A stretch of 9,327 bases of DNA from CALCTE01 sp045585835 (GCA_045585835.1 JAZMZG010000015.1:1-9327), one strand, 5' to 3'. Shown: positions 1 to 6,304, numbered from the stretch's first letter. Program-made: numbers and translations. Notes: generated from the letters alone by a model not told the origin.

Positions 1-1314
1 ATCGAAAAGCTTATTACTTATGCAAAAATTCATTTGTTGCTCGACGAGGCTAACGAAATTTACGTTCGTAACGCCATTATGCAAAAGCTTAAGCTGAGTG
101 ACTATGAGGTTTATGAAGTAGACGAGGAAGAAATTGAGGGATACGTTAATCCTTTTGCGATTCTTGACAATCTTTTTGCTTATGCGGTAAGCAACGGGAT
201 TTGCGAGGGGGCAGACAGAAAGCTCTTTGATGCAGAAATTATGGATATCGTTTCGCTCAGGCCGGGCGAAATGGCCGACACCTTTAATTCACTTGCAAAA
301 AATCACGGCAAGGCGCTTGAGTGGGCGTTTGATTACGCGGTAAAAAACGGCTCGGCAAGAACGGACTTTTTCAGGTGGGAAAACAAGGGCGACAAGAATA
401 TCGAGGTTATCTTTGCAGACTGCTGTGGGGCCAAGAAGTCGTATCCCGGCTGCTGCTTTTGCGTAGAGGGCGAGGGCTTTGGAGTTCGCAGAAACGAGCG
501 TTTTATTCCCTTGGAGCTTGGCGACGGTATGTACTACAAGGCGGCTAAGCGAGCATACTTTGCGGGTATGGGTAATATCGTTTCGGCAGATCATAAGGTT
601 GCCGTTTTTGACGAATCAACGCTTAATACCATGTTTGATTTTGTAGAGGCGACCCCCGGCTGGTTTATTTGCGCAGACGACAGCGACGGAATTCATGCTA
701 ACTTCGTTTGCGGACATAAGCTGCTTCCTATTCATAAGGCGGCAGACAAGCGCAAATTCAAGAGCAAGGATTATCAATATATCAATATAGTAGAAACGGA
801 TTGGTACATCAGTACACTCAAATTCAGCTGCACCAACCGCGATAAGCTTATTGAGTTTACTCTCAAGGTTATTGAGAAGTTTAAGAGCGGCGGCGGCAAT
901 TTGTTCGTCAGCCTCAGAAAGGTAGAAAGCAAATTCACGGTAGAGGTTGCGTTTATGCGCGGCGAGCCCAAAAAGGAAAACAGCGGACTTGCTAAGCTTG
1001 ATACTTGTGCTATGGCAGGTGCGTTCAGAATTGGCGGCAAGGTGGAGGCGAACCTTAAAACGATCGAAAAGTATCTGACCAAGGAGCTCAGATTTACGCC
1101 CGCTTGCCTCGTTGACGGCATGGAAGCGCATGCTAAGATGATTGACAGACTGCTTAAGGGCGTTAGTTCCTCGCTTGGAGCGGTAGAGGCTGCTCTTGAC
1201 GTTAAGGAAGAGTGCAAAAAGACGCTCGTTGCTTTTCTTGGCGACGTAAGCGCTTATGGCGACAAGCAGATGGAAGAATTTTTGGCTCAAGGTGAAATTG
1301 CTTGCTTGAAATAA
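1..1314 (+). CDS. GalT-like protein (class II galactose-1-phosphate uridylyltransferase family, divergent), 5'-truncated by window edge
   Basis: The reading frame is open from base 1, so the true start lies left of the window, probably by only a few codons; the TTG at 34 is not the start. The first residues (EKLITYAK, then IYVRN at 20-24) resemble the N-terminus of Firmicutes-type (class II) GalT. Numbering from the first visible codon, further family landmarks are a CxxC with context YPGCCFC (148-154), EGEGF (156-160, family ENEGY), NERFIPLEL (165-172 region, family NxRxIPLxL), and FDFVEATPGWFI (212-223), which precedes the active-site segment. GalT moves UMP between UDP-glucose and galactose-1-phosphate in the cytosolic Leloir pathway. 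Here the usual SHDHFQGG segment reads VCGHKLLP (236-243): the second His (H239, expected nucleophile) remains, the first His is Cys and the Gln is Leu. The later HPHKELHHIK-type motif is also not recognisable. At about 440 residues it is shorter than the usual roughly 490-500. Fold assignment is fairly sure; galactose activity is doubtful. Confidence 0.72.
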   Translation: MEKLITYAKIHLLLDEANEIYVRNAIMQKLKLSDYEVYEVDEEEIEGYVNPFAILDNLFAYAVSNGICEGADRKLFDAEIMDIVSLRPGEMADTFNSLAKNHGKALEWAFDYAVKNGSARTDFFRWENKGDKNIEVIFADCCGAKKSYPGCCFCVEGEGFGVRRNERFIPLELGDGMYYKAAKRAYFAGMGNIVSADHKVAVFDESTLNTMFDFVEATPGWFICADDSDGIHANFVCGHKLLPIHKAADKRKFKSKDYQYINIVETDWYISTLKFSCTNRDKLIEFTLKVIEKFKSGGGNLFVSLRKVESKFTVEVAFMRGEPKKENSGLAKLDTCAMAGAFRIGGKVEANLKTIEKYLTKELRFTPACLVDGMEAHAKMIDRLLKGVSSSLGAVEAALDVKEECKKTLVAFLGDVSAYGDKQMEEFLAQGEIACLK

Positions 1315-1330
1315 TCGGATAGTTGGTTTT

Positions 1331-1337
1331 GGAGGTG
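1331..1337 (+). promoter_or_regulatory. Ribosome binding site that selects a TTG start
   Basis: GGAGGTG is a near-perfect Shine-Dalgarno sequence placed four bases before the TTG at 1342. No ATG or GTG lies at a suitable distance in that frame, so it supports a TTG initiator for the following 90-residue protein. Confidence 0.75.
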
Positions 1338-1341
1338 CGTT

Positions 1342-1614
1342 TTGGATTCTAAAGAAAATCAGGAAAGGCCAAAGGCGAACAGGCTCGGCAACTGCGCAAT
1401 AGTCTTTGCTTTTTTGATCCCTGTCTTAGGGGTGCTTTTTGGAATTTTGGCCCTTTTGGTCGGCGCGAAAAAGGAAGATAAATTTCTGCGCAAGGACGGC
1501 GGTAAGGCTATCGTGATGAGTATTTTGGTCGTTGCCGTACGCATACTGATGCTTTATCTTCTGGTGTCTTTGGGAGTAGCTGCTCCGTTTATAATATTCT
1601 CATCTAAGGTTTGA
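1342..1614 (+). CDS. Small two-helix membrane protein, DUF4190-like in style
   Basis: This is a 90-residue hypothetical protein starting with TTG behind a strong GGAGG site. A charged N-terminus (1-14) is followed by a hydrophobic stretch (about 17-42), a basic loop (KKEDKFLRKDGGK, 43-55) and a second long hydrophobic stretch (about 56-86), so it should be an integral membrane hairpin. It begins 27 bases after the GalT-like gene and ends 4 bases before the zinc-ribbon gene, with no visible terminator between, so co-transcription is likely. The last helix (GKAIVMSILVVAVRILM) lines up with that of the next protein (GKIWGLIAIIVCVVRAFM), suggesting the two are related membrane modules, this one lacking the zinc ribbons. 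Function is unknown. Confidence 0.7.
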   Translation: MDSKENQERPKANRLGNCAIVFAFLIPVLGVLFGILALLVGAKKEDKFLRKDGGKAIVMSILVVAVRILMLYLLVSLGVAAPFIIFSSKV

Positions 1615-1618
1615 TTTT

Positions 1619-2056
1619 ATGAAATGTAATAATTGTGGAAGTGAAATTAGAGATGATGCCTTCGTATGCATGAATTGCGGCGTAAGGACGGCTGAAACCT
1701 CGCCAAAAGACGAGTTGGCTGCGCCCGAATATTGCGTTTATTGCGGCAAGCAGATCGATCCGCGCGCTTATCTGTGTGTTTATTGCGGCAAGCTTACGCG
1801 AGAAGCGGTTAAAAATTCTGACTACAAAAAGTCGACCTCTGTGATCGGAATCGTGTTTGCGTGTATCAGTATCGTTATGTCGATGATTTATATATCGCTT
1901 AATCTTATCCTCGGAGCGATTTTCGCTGTCTTGGGTATGTCGTTTTCGATAGCCAATTCGAATAAAAAAGGCAAGATATGGGGACTCATCGCTATAATCG
2001 TTTGCGTTGTTAGGGCTTTTATGGCGTTTGGTCTTTTTGGCTACATGTTTATTTGA
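1619..2056 (+). CDS. Double zinc-ribbon membrane protein
   Basis: This is a 145-residue protein. The N-terminal half has two zinc-ribbon modules with identical spacing, C-x2-C-x10-C-x2-C: C3/C6/C17/C20 and C39/C42/C53/C56. Each should bind one zinc ion. A linker (57-72) leads to a long hydrophobic region (about 73-112, one or two helices), a basic turn (NSNKKGK, 113-119) and a final helix (120-143). Zinc-ribbon plus short membrane-anchor proteins are common in Clostridia and mostly uncharacterised; the ribbons are expected on the cytoplasmic side. An AAGG at 1606-1609, inside the end of the upstream gene, is a plausible ribosome binding site for the ATG at 1619, and the 4-base gap suggests translational coupling. 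The gene is followed directly by a hairpin terminator. Exact function cannot be given. Confidence 0.8.
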   Translation: MKCNNCGSEIRDDAFVCMNCGVRTAETSPKDELAAPEYCVYCGKQIDPRAYLCVYCGKLTREAVKNSDYKKSTSVIGIVFACISIVMSMIYISLNLILGAIFAVLGMSFSIANSNKKGKIWGLIAIIVCVVRAFMAFGLFGYMFI

Positions 2057-2063
2057 CGTAAAT

Positions 2064-2098
2064 AAAACCACCGGTTGTCGGTGGTTTTTGTTTTTTTT
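2064..2098. terminator. Bidirectional intrinsic terminator between convergent genes
   Basis: A 10-bp stem (AAAACCACCG 2064-2073 with CGGTGGTTTT 2079-2088, loop GTTGT) is followed by a T-rich run to 2098 on the plus strand, ending the zinc-ribbon gene. On the minus strand the same hairpin is followed by TTTTATTT and can end the WYL regulator, whose stop codon (2097-2099) overlaps the tract. Confidence 0.88.
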
Positions 2099-3023
2099 AG
2101 TAGTCGTAGCGTTTAAGTACGCGTTTGCACTCTACGAGCAGCTCTTCCCTGAGTGGGAGGGGCTTGATTATTTTTATGCTGCTGCCGAAAGACAGGAGCT
2201 TGTTTATCAGCAGACTTCCTCCGTATACGGATGCTTTTGCGATATACGTTGCGCCTCGCTCGCTTATCGCGTCGGGGCCAAGCCACTCTTCTACCTCGGA
2301 TAAGGCGGTGGAGAAAAATTCAAATTCTATATCGATCAGGTCGGTATCGTCAAACGAGCCGTTGAGCTTTTCGTACACGTCGCTTTCCTTGCGGGTGAAT
2401 TTGCTTTCCGTCAAGGTCATTTGGCTTATTCTCGCAAGACGGAAGAGCCTAAAGTCGTTGCGGAGATGGCAGTAGCCGTATACGTACCATATGCCTTCCT
2501 TCAAAACGAGGCAGTATGGGTCAAAATCTCTTACACTGTGGTAGTCCTTGTTGTCCGTGTATTCCATGTTAATGGTGAGGTCGCTATCAATCGCCTTGTT
2601 GATTGCTTCCATTTTGCCGCGATAGTTCTGCGGATTCGTCCACGTGCCTACGTCAATTATGAGCGTGTCCGTTTTGAGCAGGTATTTTTCGTTTTCCTTG
2701 ACTGCGCCTATGTGCCTGAGTTTTTCGATAAGGTCGAAGTTCTGACCGTCAAACGACGTTGCCGTTGCGTTAAGGCAGGTGAGCAGTCTATGTAATTCGT
2801 CTTTTGTAAAAAACGAGCGTTCGAGCTTGAAGTCGTCGGCTATCATGTATCCACCGTTTGCGCCTCTTACTGCGATAATAGGTACGCCGCCCTCGCACAG
2901 ACTGTCTATATGTCTTGCTATCGTTCTCGTGCTTACCTCAAACTTTTCGGCAAGATATTCTCTTTTTACCTTGCGGTTGTTGAGTATGGTGAGCAGTATG
3001 CCGAACATAACTCCGCTTTTCAT
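2097..3023 (-). CDS. YafY-type HTH/WYL-domain transcriptional regulator
   Basis: This 308-residue protein has standard family architecture. An N-terminal winged HTH of the HTH_11 type spans about 5-62, with recognition helix STRTIARHIDSL (31-42) and wing VRGANGGYMI (52-61). A central WYL domain spans about 137-205, with the signature region IWYVYGYCHLRNDFRLFRLARI (178-199). A C-terminal WCX-like extension covers about 228-305. WYL domains sense small ligands or nucleic acids and adjust DNA binding; the ligand here cannot be inferred. The ATG start is backed by a GGAGG (plus-strand 3034-3038) ten bases ahead. The gene is divergent from the small gene at 3131, with overlapping promoters, the usual setting for autoregulation and control of the divergent neighbour. 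Length and motifs look intact. Confidence 0.93.
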   Translation of the reverse strand: MKSGVMFGILLTILNNRKVKREYLAEKFEVSTRTIARHIDSLCEGGVPIIAVRGANGGYMIADDFKLERSFFTKDELHRLLTCLNATATSFDGQNFDLIEKLRHIGAVKENEKYLLKTDTLIIDVGTWTNPQNYRGKMEAINKAIDSDLTINMEYTDNKDYHSVRDFDPYCLVLKEGIWYVYGYCHLRNDFRLFRLARISQMTLTESKFTRKESDVYEKLNGSFDDTDLIDIEFEFFSTALSEVEEWLGPDAISERGATYIAKASVYGGSLLINKLLSFGSSIKIIKPLPLREELLVECKRVLKRYDY

Positions 3024-3042
3024 AATAACGTCGCCTCCGAAA

Positions 3043-3060
3043 ATAATTTTTAAAAATTAT
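3043..3060. promoter_or_regulatory. AT-rich perfect palindrome, possible operator
   Basis: An 18-base perfect palindrome (ATAATTTTTAAAAATTAT) overlaps the -10 and start region of the WYL gene promoter. It could be an operator for autoregulation, but AT-only palindromes also arise by chance. Confidence 0.35.
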
Positions 3061-3085
3061 ATAATATATGACATAGAGCTGTCAA
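3056..3085 (-). promoter_or_regulatory. Sigma-A type promoter of the WYL regulator gene
   Basis: Read on the minus strand, a perfect -35 TTGACA (3080-3085) and a perfect -10 TATAAT (3056-3061) are separated by 18 bases. Transcription should begin near 3049, about 25 bases before the start codon. Its -35 lies between the two promoter boxes of the divergent plus-strand gene. Confidence 0.8.
3069..3084. promoter_or_regulatory. Inverted repeat TGACA-N6-TGTCA, candidate regulator operator
   Basis: TGACA (3069-3073) and TGTCA (3080-3084) form a 16-base inverted repeat between the divergent WYL and HIRAN-like genes. It overlaps the -35 of the minus-strand promoter and the -35 zone of the plus-strand promoter, so a dimer bound here could block both. 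This placement is why I favour it as the WYL protein's site; binding itself is inferred. Confidence 0.45.
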
Positions 3086-3102
3086 CTTTATTGTGGTATA
3101 AT
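3074..3102 (+). promoter_or_regulatory. Extended -10 promoter of the small gene at 3131
   Basis: TATAAT (3097-3102) is preceded by TGTGG (3092-3096), giving the extended -10 TGnTATAAT. The -35 position (about 3074-3079, TAGAGC) is poor, as expected of an extended -10 or activator-dependent promoter. The predicted start is near 3109, giving a short leader before the GGAGG (3117-3121). Confidence 0.75.
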
Positions 3103-3130
3103 CAAGAAAAATTGACGGAGGAAATTAATT

Positions 3131-3430
3131 ATGTACGTTTGTGTGTCGTGTACGGGTAATTTGAGAGCAGGAGATATTATGATTCTCGAGAGGGACAACG
3201 CTTTTGGCGAGGTTGCGGCAAAGCAGATTGGAGGCGGCGTAGTAGGCTTCGTTACCGACCGTCAGCCCGAGGGATGTGTGAGCAGGGCGTTCGTCGAAAA
3301 CCGCATTGGCAATCGCAGGGTTATCGGCAGGGTTGCGATTCTTAATGGCAACGTAGCTTTGTTCGTAACCGAAAGCCCCGTGCTTAACGACGTTGCGCCC
3401 AGCTTTACGTCGAGAAGAAGATATGCCTGA
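3131..3430 (+). CDS. Small hypothetical protein, possibly a stand-alone HIRAN-like domain
   Basis: This is a 99-residue protein with a well-placed GGAGG (3117-3121) nine bases before its ATG, and its own promoter. No signal peptide or membrane helix is visible. The sequence is rich in short beta-prone runs: GNLRAGDIMILERDN (9-23), GGGVVGFVTD (34-43), NRRVIGRVAILNGNVALFVTE (61-81). The order 'aGD.+.L.R...', then 'G.+VGFV', then 'GRV......V.+FV' is reminiscent of HIRAN domains (small beta-barrels that bind DNA ends in some helicases), but the usual Asp-x-x-Ala-Val segment is weak. I hold the HIRAN idea loosely. It is transcribed divergently from the WYL regulator and is probably its target. It ends shortly before a separate small-RNA promoter, with only a weak hairpin (CCTGAAAATTCAGG, 3426-3439) and no T-run after it. 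Confidence 0.72.
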   Translation: MYVCVSCTGNLRAGDIMILERDNAFGEVAAKQIGGGVVGFVTDRQPEGCVSRAFVENRIGNRRVIGRVAILNGNVALFVTESPVLNDVAPSFTSRRRYA

Positions 3431-3449
3431 AAATTCAGGGTTAAATCAC

Positions 3450-3479
3450 TTGACATAAAGTATTCAATTAAAATATAAT
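3450..3479 (+). promoter_or_regulatory. Consensus sigma-A promoter of a small RNA
   Basis: A perfect -35 TTGACA (3450-3455) and perfect -10 TATAAT (3474-3479) are 18 bases apart, and the spacer is AT-rich. The predicted start is at about 3486. No start codon with a ribosome binding site lies between it and the terminator ending at 3575, so it drives a short non-coding transcript. Confidence 0.85.
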
Positions 3480-3485
3480 AAACAT

Positions 3486-3575
3486 AGAGTGCAGAGCTTA
3501 ATAAGCAGGGCACAACTATTGGTCACCCTTAGGGGACACGCGGTTTGTTGAAATACAGGCCGCATTTTTATTTTT
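3486..3575 (+). ncRNA. Unassigned small RNA of about 90 nt with three hairpins
   Basis: The transcript is bounded by a consensus promoter and a strong terminator. Predicted folds in order are: (1) GTGC (3489-3492) with GCAC (3510-3513), enclosing an AGA/AGG internal loop and a GCTT/AAGC hairpin (3496-3506); (2) GTC-A-CCC (3522-3528) with GGGGAC (3532-3537), with a bulged A and a TTA loop; (3) the terminator stem (3540-3563). It does not match the 4.5S/SRP, 5S, 6S or tmRNA signatures I know, nor a common riboswitch core. It is not an attached leader: the next gene has its own promoter at 3672. A C-rich segment near hairpin 2 (CACCCTTAG) could be a seed for pairing with purine-rich ribosome binding sites, which is speculation. 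Confidence 0.65.
3540..3575 (+). terminator. Intrinsic terminator of the small RNA
   Basis: A 9-bp stem (GCGGTTTGT 3540-3548 with ACAGGCCGC 3555-3563, two G-T pairs, six-base loop TGAAAT) is followed by ATTTTTATTTTT. This is a classic strong Rho-independent terminator. Confidence 0.88.
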
Positions 3576-3671
3576 GGGTCAAAATTATGGCTTATAGCTG
3601 TAAAAGGCTACGCTACGCAAAAATAAAACGGCAAGGAATATAAATTTTGCCAAAAATTCACATTAAAAGAA

Positions 3672-3700
3672 TTGTTATTTTTGTTTCATTGTGGTAAAAT
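3672..3700 (+). promoter_or_regulatory. Promoter of the M28-like membrane protein gene
   Basis: A -35 TTGTTA (3672-3677), a 17-base spacer and a -10 TAAAAT (3695-3700) preceded by TGTGG give an extended -10. The predicted start is near 3707. A short imperfect inverted repeat (GGCAA 3630-3634 with TTGCC 3647-3651) lies upstream and might be a regulatory site. The rest of 3576-3671 holds nothing I can name. Confidence 0.72.
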
Positions 3701-3724
3701 GTTATGGTATATGTACTTTTATAC

Positions 3725-3730
3725 GGAGAG
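3725..3730 (+). promoter_or_regulatory. Ribosome binding site that fixes the M28-like start at 3737
   Basis: GGAGAG lies six bases before the ATG at 3737. The in-frame ATG at 3704 has no ribosome binding site and falls at or before the predicted transcription start, so it cannot be used. Confidence 0.8.
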
Positions 3731-3736
3731 ATAAAA

Positions 3737-6304
3737 ATGACTAAATTGAAAAAAATCTATTATCCGATTTTGGCAGCCGTTTTTGCGATTGCTTTGATTC
3801 TGGGGTTTGTGAGCTCCGGTGTTAATTTTGGTGCTAAGTCGGATCAGGCGTTTGTGGATAACGTTAGGGTTCATGCTAAGGTTATGGAATCCGTCCATAA
3901 TTCTTACGAATCTTCCAATCAGGAGGCAGTTCGCAATTATATCGTGGACTCTCTCGTTGACGGAGGCGTTTATAACTCCAAGGGACTTAAGAGCGACGGT
4001 TATGCGCAAGCAGTTATTGACGGACCGAGCTACGTCGTTCAGGACGTAACGCTTAACGAAGAAACACTTGACGCTATTTCCGGCGACGGCGAAAAGGTAA
4101 TTGCTATCAGGAATCTCGTTAACGTTGTCGTTGCTATCCCGGGCAAGAGCGAGCAAGCCGTTTTGTTTACGGCTAACTATGATTCGGCTGCTAAGAGCCA
4201 GAGCGGTACTGAGAGTATTCAGGCTGCGGTTATGCTCCAGACTATCAGAGAGCTTGCTGCCGACTATGAAAATAACGTTCCCGAAAAGACTCTTTTGTTT
4301 GTGTTTACCGACGCAGAACACGAGGGCGCTTTGGGTGGACATGCTTTTGTTAATCAGTTCGAGGGCTTTGACGGCATTGTGGACAAGATCGTGCTCAGCG
4401 TTAACTTTGGCGCTAACGGTACCGGCGCACTTGCCGTTTCGTCTGACAAGATTTCTGTGTCCGAGGTTAAGGCTAATGCGAGCGCACTTAACGATGCGAT
4501 AGACGGCATGAGCATGGGCGTTTCGGACTACGACGTATTTGACGGTGCTAAGATAAACGTGTTCTTCAGCGGAAACGCAAGTCAGATCAATACCCCGGCT
4601 GATACGATTGCTAACGTGTCTGATTCGAAAATCAAGGCTATCGGCGGCGCAATGGACGCACTCATTAATGCTTACGGCTTCGGCAGTGACGAGATCGGCG
4701 AGAGCAAGGTGATTGGCTCATTCTCGTTTGTAGGATTTAACGTATCGCACTCGGCTATAGTTTCTTACGTGTTGGGAGCAGTTGCCGTATTGCTTTTGGT
4801 TGGCGCTGTGTTTGCTATTTTGCGTAGCGGCAAGAAGCTTGGCGGTCTTGTCAAGGGTGTTGTTGCTCAGCTTGCAACTATCATTCTTTCCGTTGTTATT
4901 TTGTTTGCATGCTATTTCGTTCTTGCTTTGATGCTTGCCGGCTTTGGTGTCGTTCCTATTCACGCAATCACAACCGTTAAGTATATGAACGTTGGCTTGT
5001 TTGTTTCCGGCTTGATCCTTGCCTTTGCGGCTTATGTGGGCTCGTTCCTCGTTGTTCGCAAGCTCTACAGTGTTAAGGCTACCGAGGCTGCTCGTGGCGG
5101 CGCTATCTGGATTATGATTCTCGGTATCGTTATGGCGTTCGTTATGCCTGCGGCGGCTATGCAGTTTGCGATCGTGGCAGTTTTGGAGGGCGTTGCGCTT
5201 ATTGCTGCTGCTTTGCTTTCCAAAAAGTTCAAAGAGCGTAACAATGCGGATATCGAAAGATTGTTTGTTTATACGTTGCCGCTCATCGTGTTTACGCCGG
5301 CAATGATTCCCGTTCTTATGAACGCAAGCTATTCGCTCAGCGCAGTTTATCTCCCGCTTATCCTTGCGGTTGCTATGTTTGGATTCAGCGTTATCGCTCC
5401 TTACTTTGGAATGCTTAAGCCCGCTATGGCTAAGTTGTTTGCTAAGTTGCCCAAGCACACTATCCGTGTAGAAAAGGTTGTCACTGAGCAGGTTGAGGGC
5501 GCTAAGAAGGGCAGATTCCAGGAGGTTACCTCCAAAAAGGTCGTTAACGAGAAGGTTGAGTGGCAATATCGCAACAGAATCGGCGTTGCAATCCTTGCAG
5601 TGCTTTCTTCCGTGCTTATTATATTGTTTGCGGTTTGCCCCAAGCATAATTTCAGCACCAACATCGTTGACACGTATTCTTACCGTGAAGCATTGAAGGA
5701 TGACGCCGTGGTTTATTGCTGGCAGCAGGTCGGCTCTACTGCGGTAACCGAAAAGCTGAGAGTTTATGACCAGGTTGCTTATAAGTACTTTGGCATGGTG
5801 GACAACGAGTTTGCTTGGAACGAGCAGCTTGGTGCCTTCGAAAAGGATTTCCTTGGCGACAGCGTTTCGCTCCACGGAACTAACGTGCCGCTCAGCATTA
5901 CTGTCGTAGGCAGCAATTCGCTTGAATTTACTACGTTTGACTCCGGAGCAGACAGCTTTATTGATATTAAGTTTACTAACGTTAAGAACGTTACTAAGAT
6001 TACCGTTAAGATTGCTAACGACGAGCTTGAGTTTGCTAACGACGGCAACGACACCGTTCGTATCGAGCTCCCGTACGACGATAACGATTACGGCAACTTT
6101 ACCGTTGAGTTCGAGTACGAAACGGCTTTCAGCATCGGCGTTGATTATACCCAATACGTAATGGGTGAGCGCACCGAGCAAAGAATGAAGACTATTCTTG
6201 AATACGTTGACATCCTTAGCGCACTTGATGACGTGTTTGCAGACAATCAAGGTTATACCGGCGGTATGATCTTCAACAGACAAAACACGTATACCATGAG
6301 CTAA
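3737..6304 (+). CDS. Membrane-anchored M28-peptidase-like protein, predicted catalytically inactive
   Basis: From the ATG at 3737 the protein is 855 residues. A first transmembrane helix (about 8-28) exports an M28-like domain (about 40-315). About seven helices follow (near 339-362, 376-404, 417-440, 455-473, 474-494, 509-529, 534-557), then a basic cytoplasmic loop (560-613), one more helix (615-634) and a beta-rich Asn/Asp/Thr-rich C-terminal domain (635-855) predicted outside. The layout recalls ERMP1/Pff1-type M28 membrane proteins. M28 enzymes are two-zinc exopeptidases with ligands His, Asp, Glu, Asp, His. Here the HYDS motif reads NYDS (N147), the metal-bridging Asp segment reads KSQSGTES (153-160, no Asp), EE reads E194-H195, the NxD motif reads NFG (G225), and HTxxDT reads NTPADT (N285). 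Only the general-base Glu (E194) survives. I infer a non-hydrolytic extracytoplasmic binding or scaffold role. The frame is long and intact with neighbour-like codon use, so it is not a decaying pseudogene. It is monocistronic, with its own promoter and terminator. Confidence 0.85.
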   Translation: MTKLKKIYYPILAAVFAIALILGFVSSGVNFGAKSDQAFVDNVRVHAKVMESVHNSYESSNQEAVRNYIVDSLVDGGVYNSKGLKSDGYAQAVIDGPSYVVQDVTLNEETLDAISGDGEKVIAIRNLVNVVVAIPGKSEQAVLFTANYDSAAKSQSGTESIQAAVMLQTIRELAADYENNVPEKTLLFVFTDAEHEGALGGHAFVNQFEGFDGIVDKIVLSVNFGANGTGALAVSSDKISVSEVKANASALNDAIDGMSMGVSDYDVFDGAKINVFFSGNASQINTPADTIANVSDSKIKAIGGAMDALINAYGFGSDEIGESKVIGSFSFVGFNVSHSAIVSYVLGAVAVLLLVGAVFAILRSGKKLGGLVKGVVAQLATIILSVVILFACYFVLALMLAGFGVVPIHAITTVKYMNVGLFVSGLILAFAAYVGSFLVVRKLYSVKATEAARGGAIWIMILGIVMAFVMPAAAMQFAIVAVLEGVALIAAALLSKKFKERNNADIERLFVYTLPLIVFTPAMIPVLMNASYSLSAVYLPLILAVAMFGFSVIAPYFGMLKPAMAKLFAKLPKHTIRVEKVVTEQVEGAKKGRFQEVTSKKVVNEKVEWQYRNRIGVAILAVLSSVLIILFAVCPKHNFSTNIVDTYSYREALKDDAVVYCWQQVGSTAVTEKLRVYDQVAYKYFGMVDNEFAWNEQLGAFEKDFLGDSVSLHGTNVPLSITVVGSNSLEFTTFDSGADSFIDIKFTNVKNVTKITVKIANDELEFANDGNDTVRIELPYDDNDYGNFTVEFEYETAFSIGVDYTQYVMGERTEQRMKTILEYVDILSALDDVFADNQGYTGGMIFNRQNTYTMS

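Noticed and set aside
616..1290. Minus-strand ORF of 224 codons opposite the GalT-like gene
   Set aside because: The plus frame has the family signatures; this one has none and no ribosome binding site.
2007..2303. Plus-strand ORF of 98 codons across the convergent terminator
   Set aside because: It crosses the bidirectional terminator and the end of the WYL gene in an antisense frame, without a ribosome binding site.
3426..3439. CCTGAAAATTCAGG as a terminator for the gene at 3131
   Set aside because: The stem is only 5-6 bp and there is no T-run after it, so it is not a convincing intrinsic terminator.
3587..3643. 18-residue ORF between the small RNA and the M28-like gene
   Set aside because: No ribosome binding site or promoter was seen; it is short enough to be chance.
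4718..6283. Long minus-strand ORF of 521 codons opposite the M28-like gene
   Set aside because: It is a shadow frame of a clear membrane-protein gene; its translation is low-complexity and rich in Asn, Lys and His with no domain, and it lacks a promoter.
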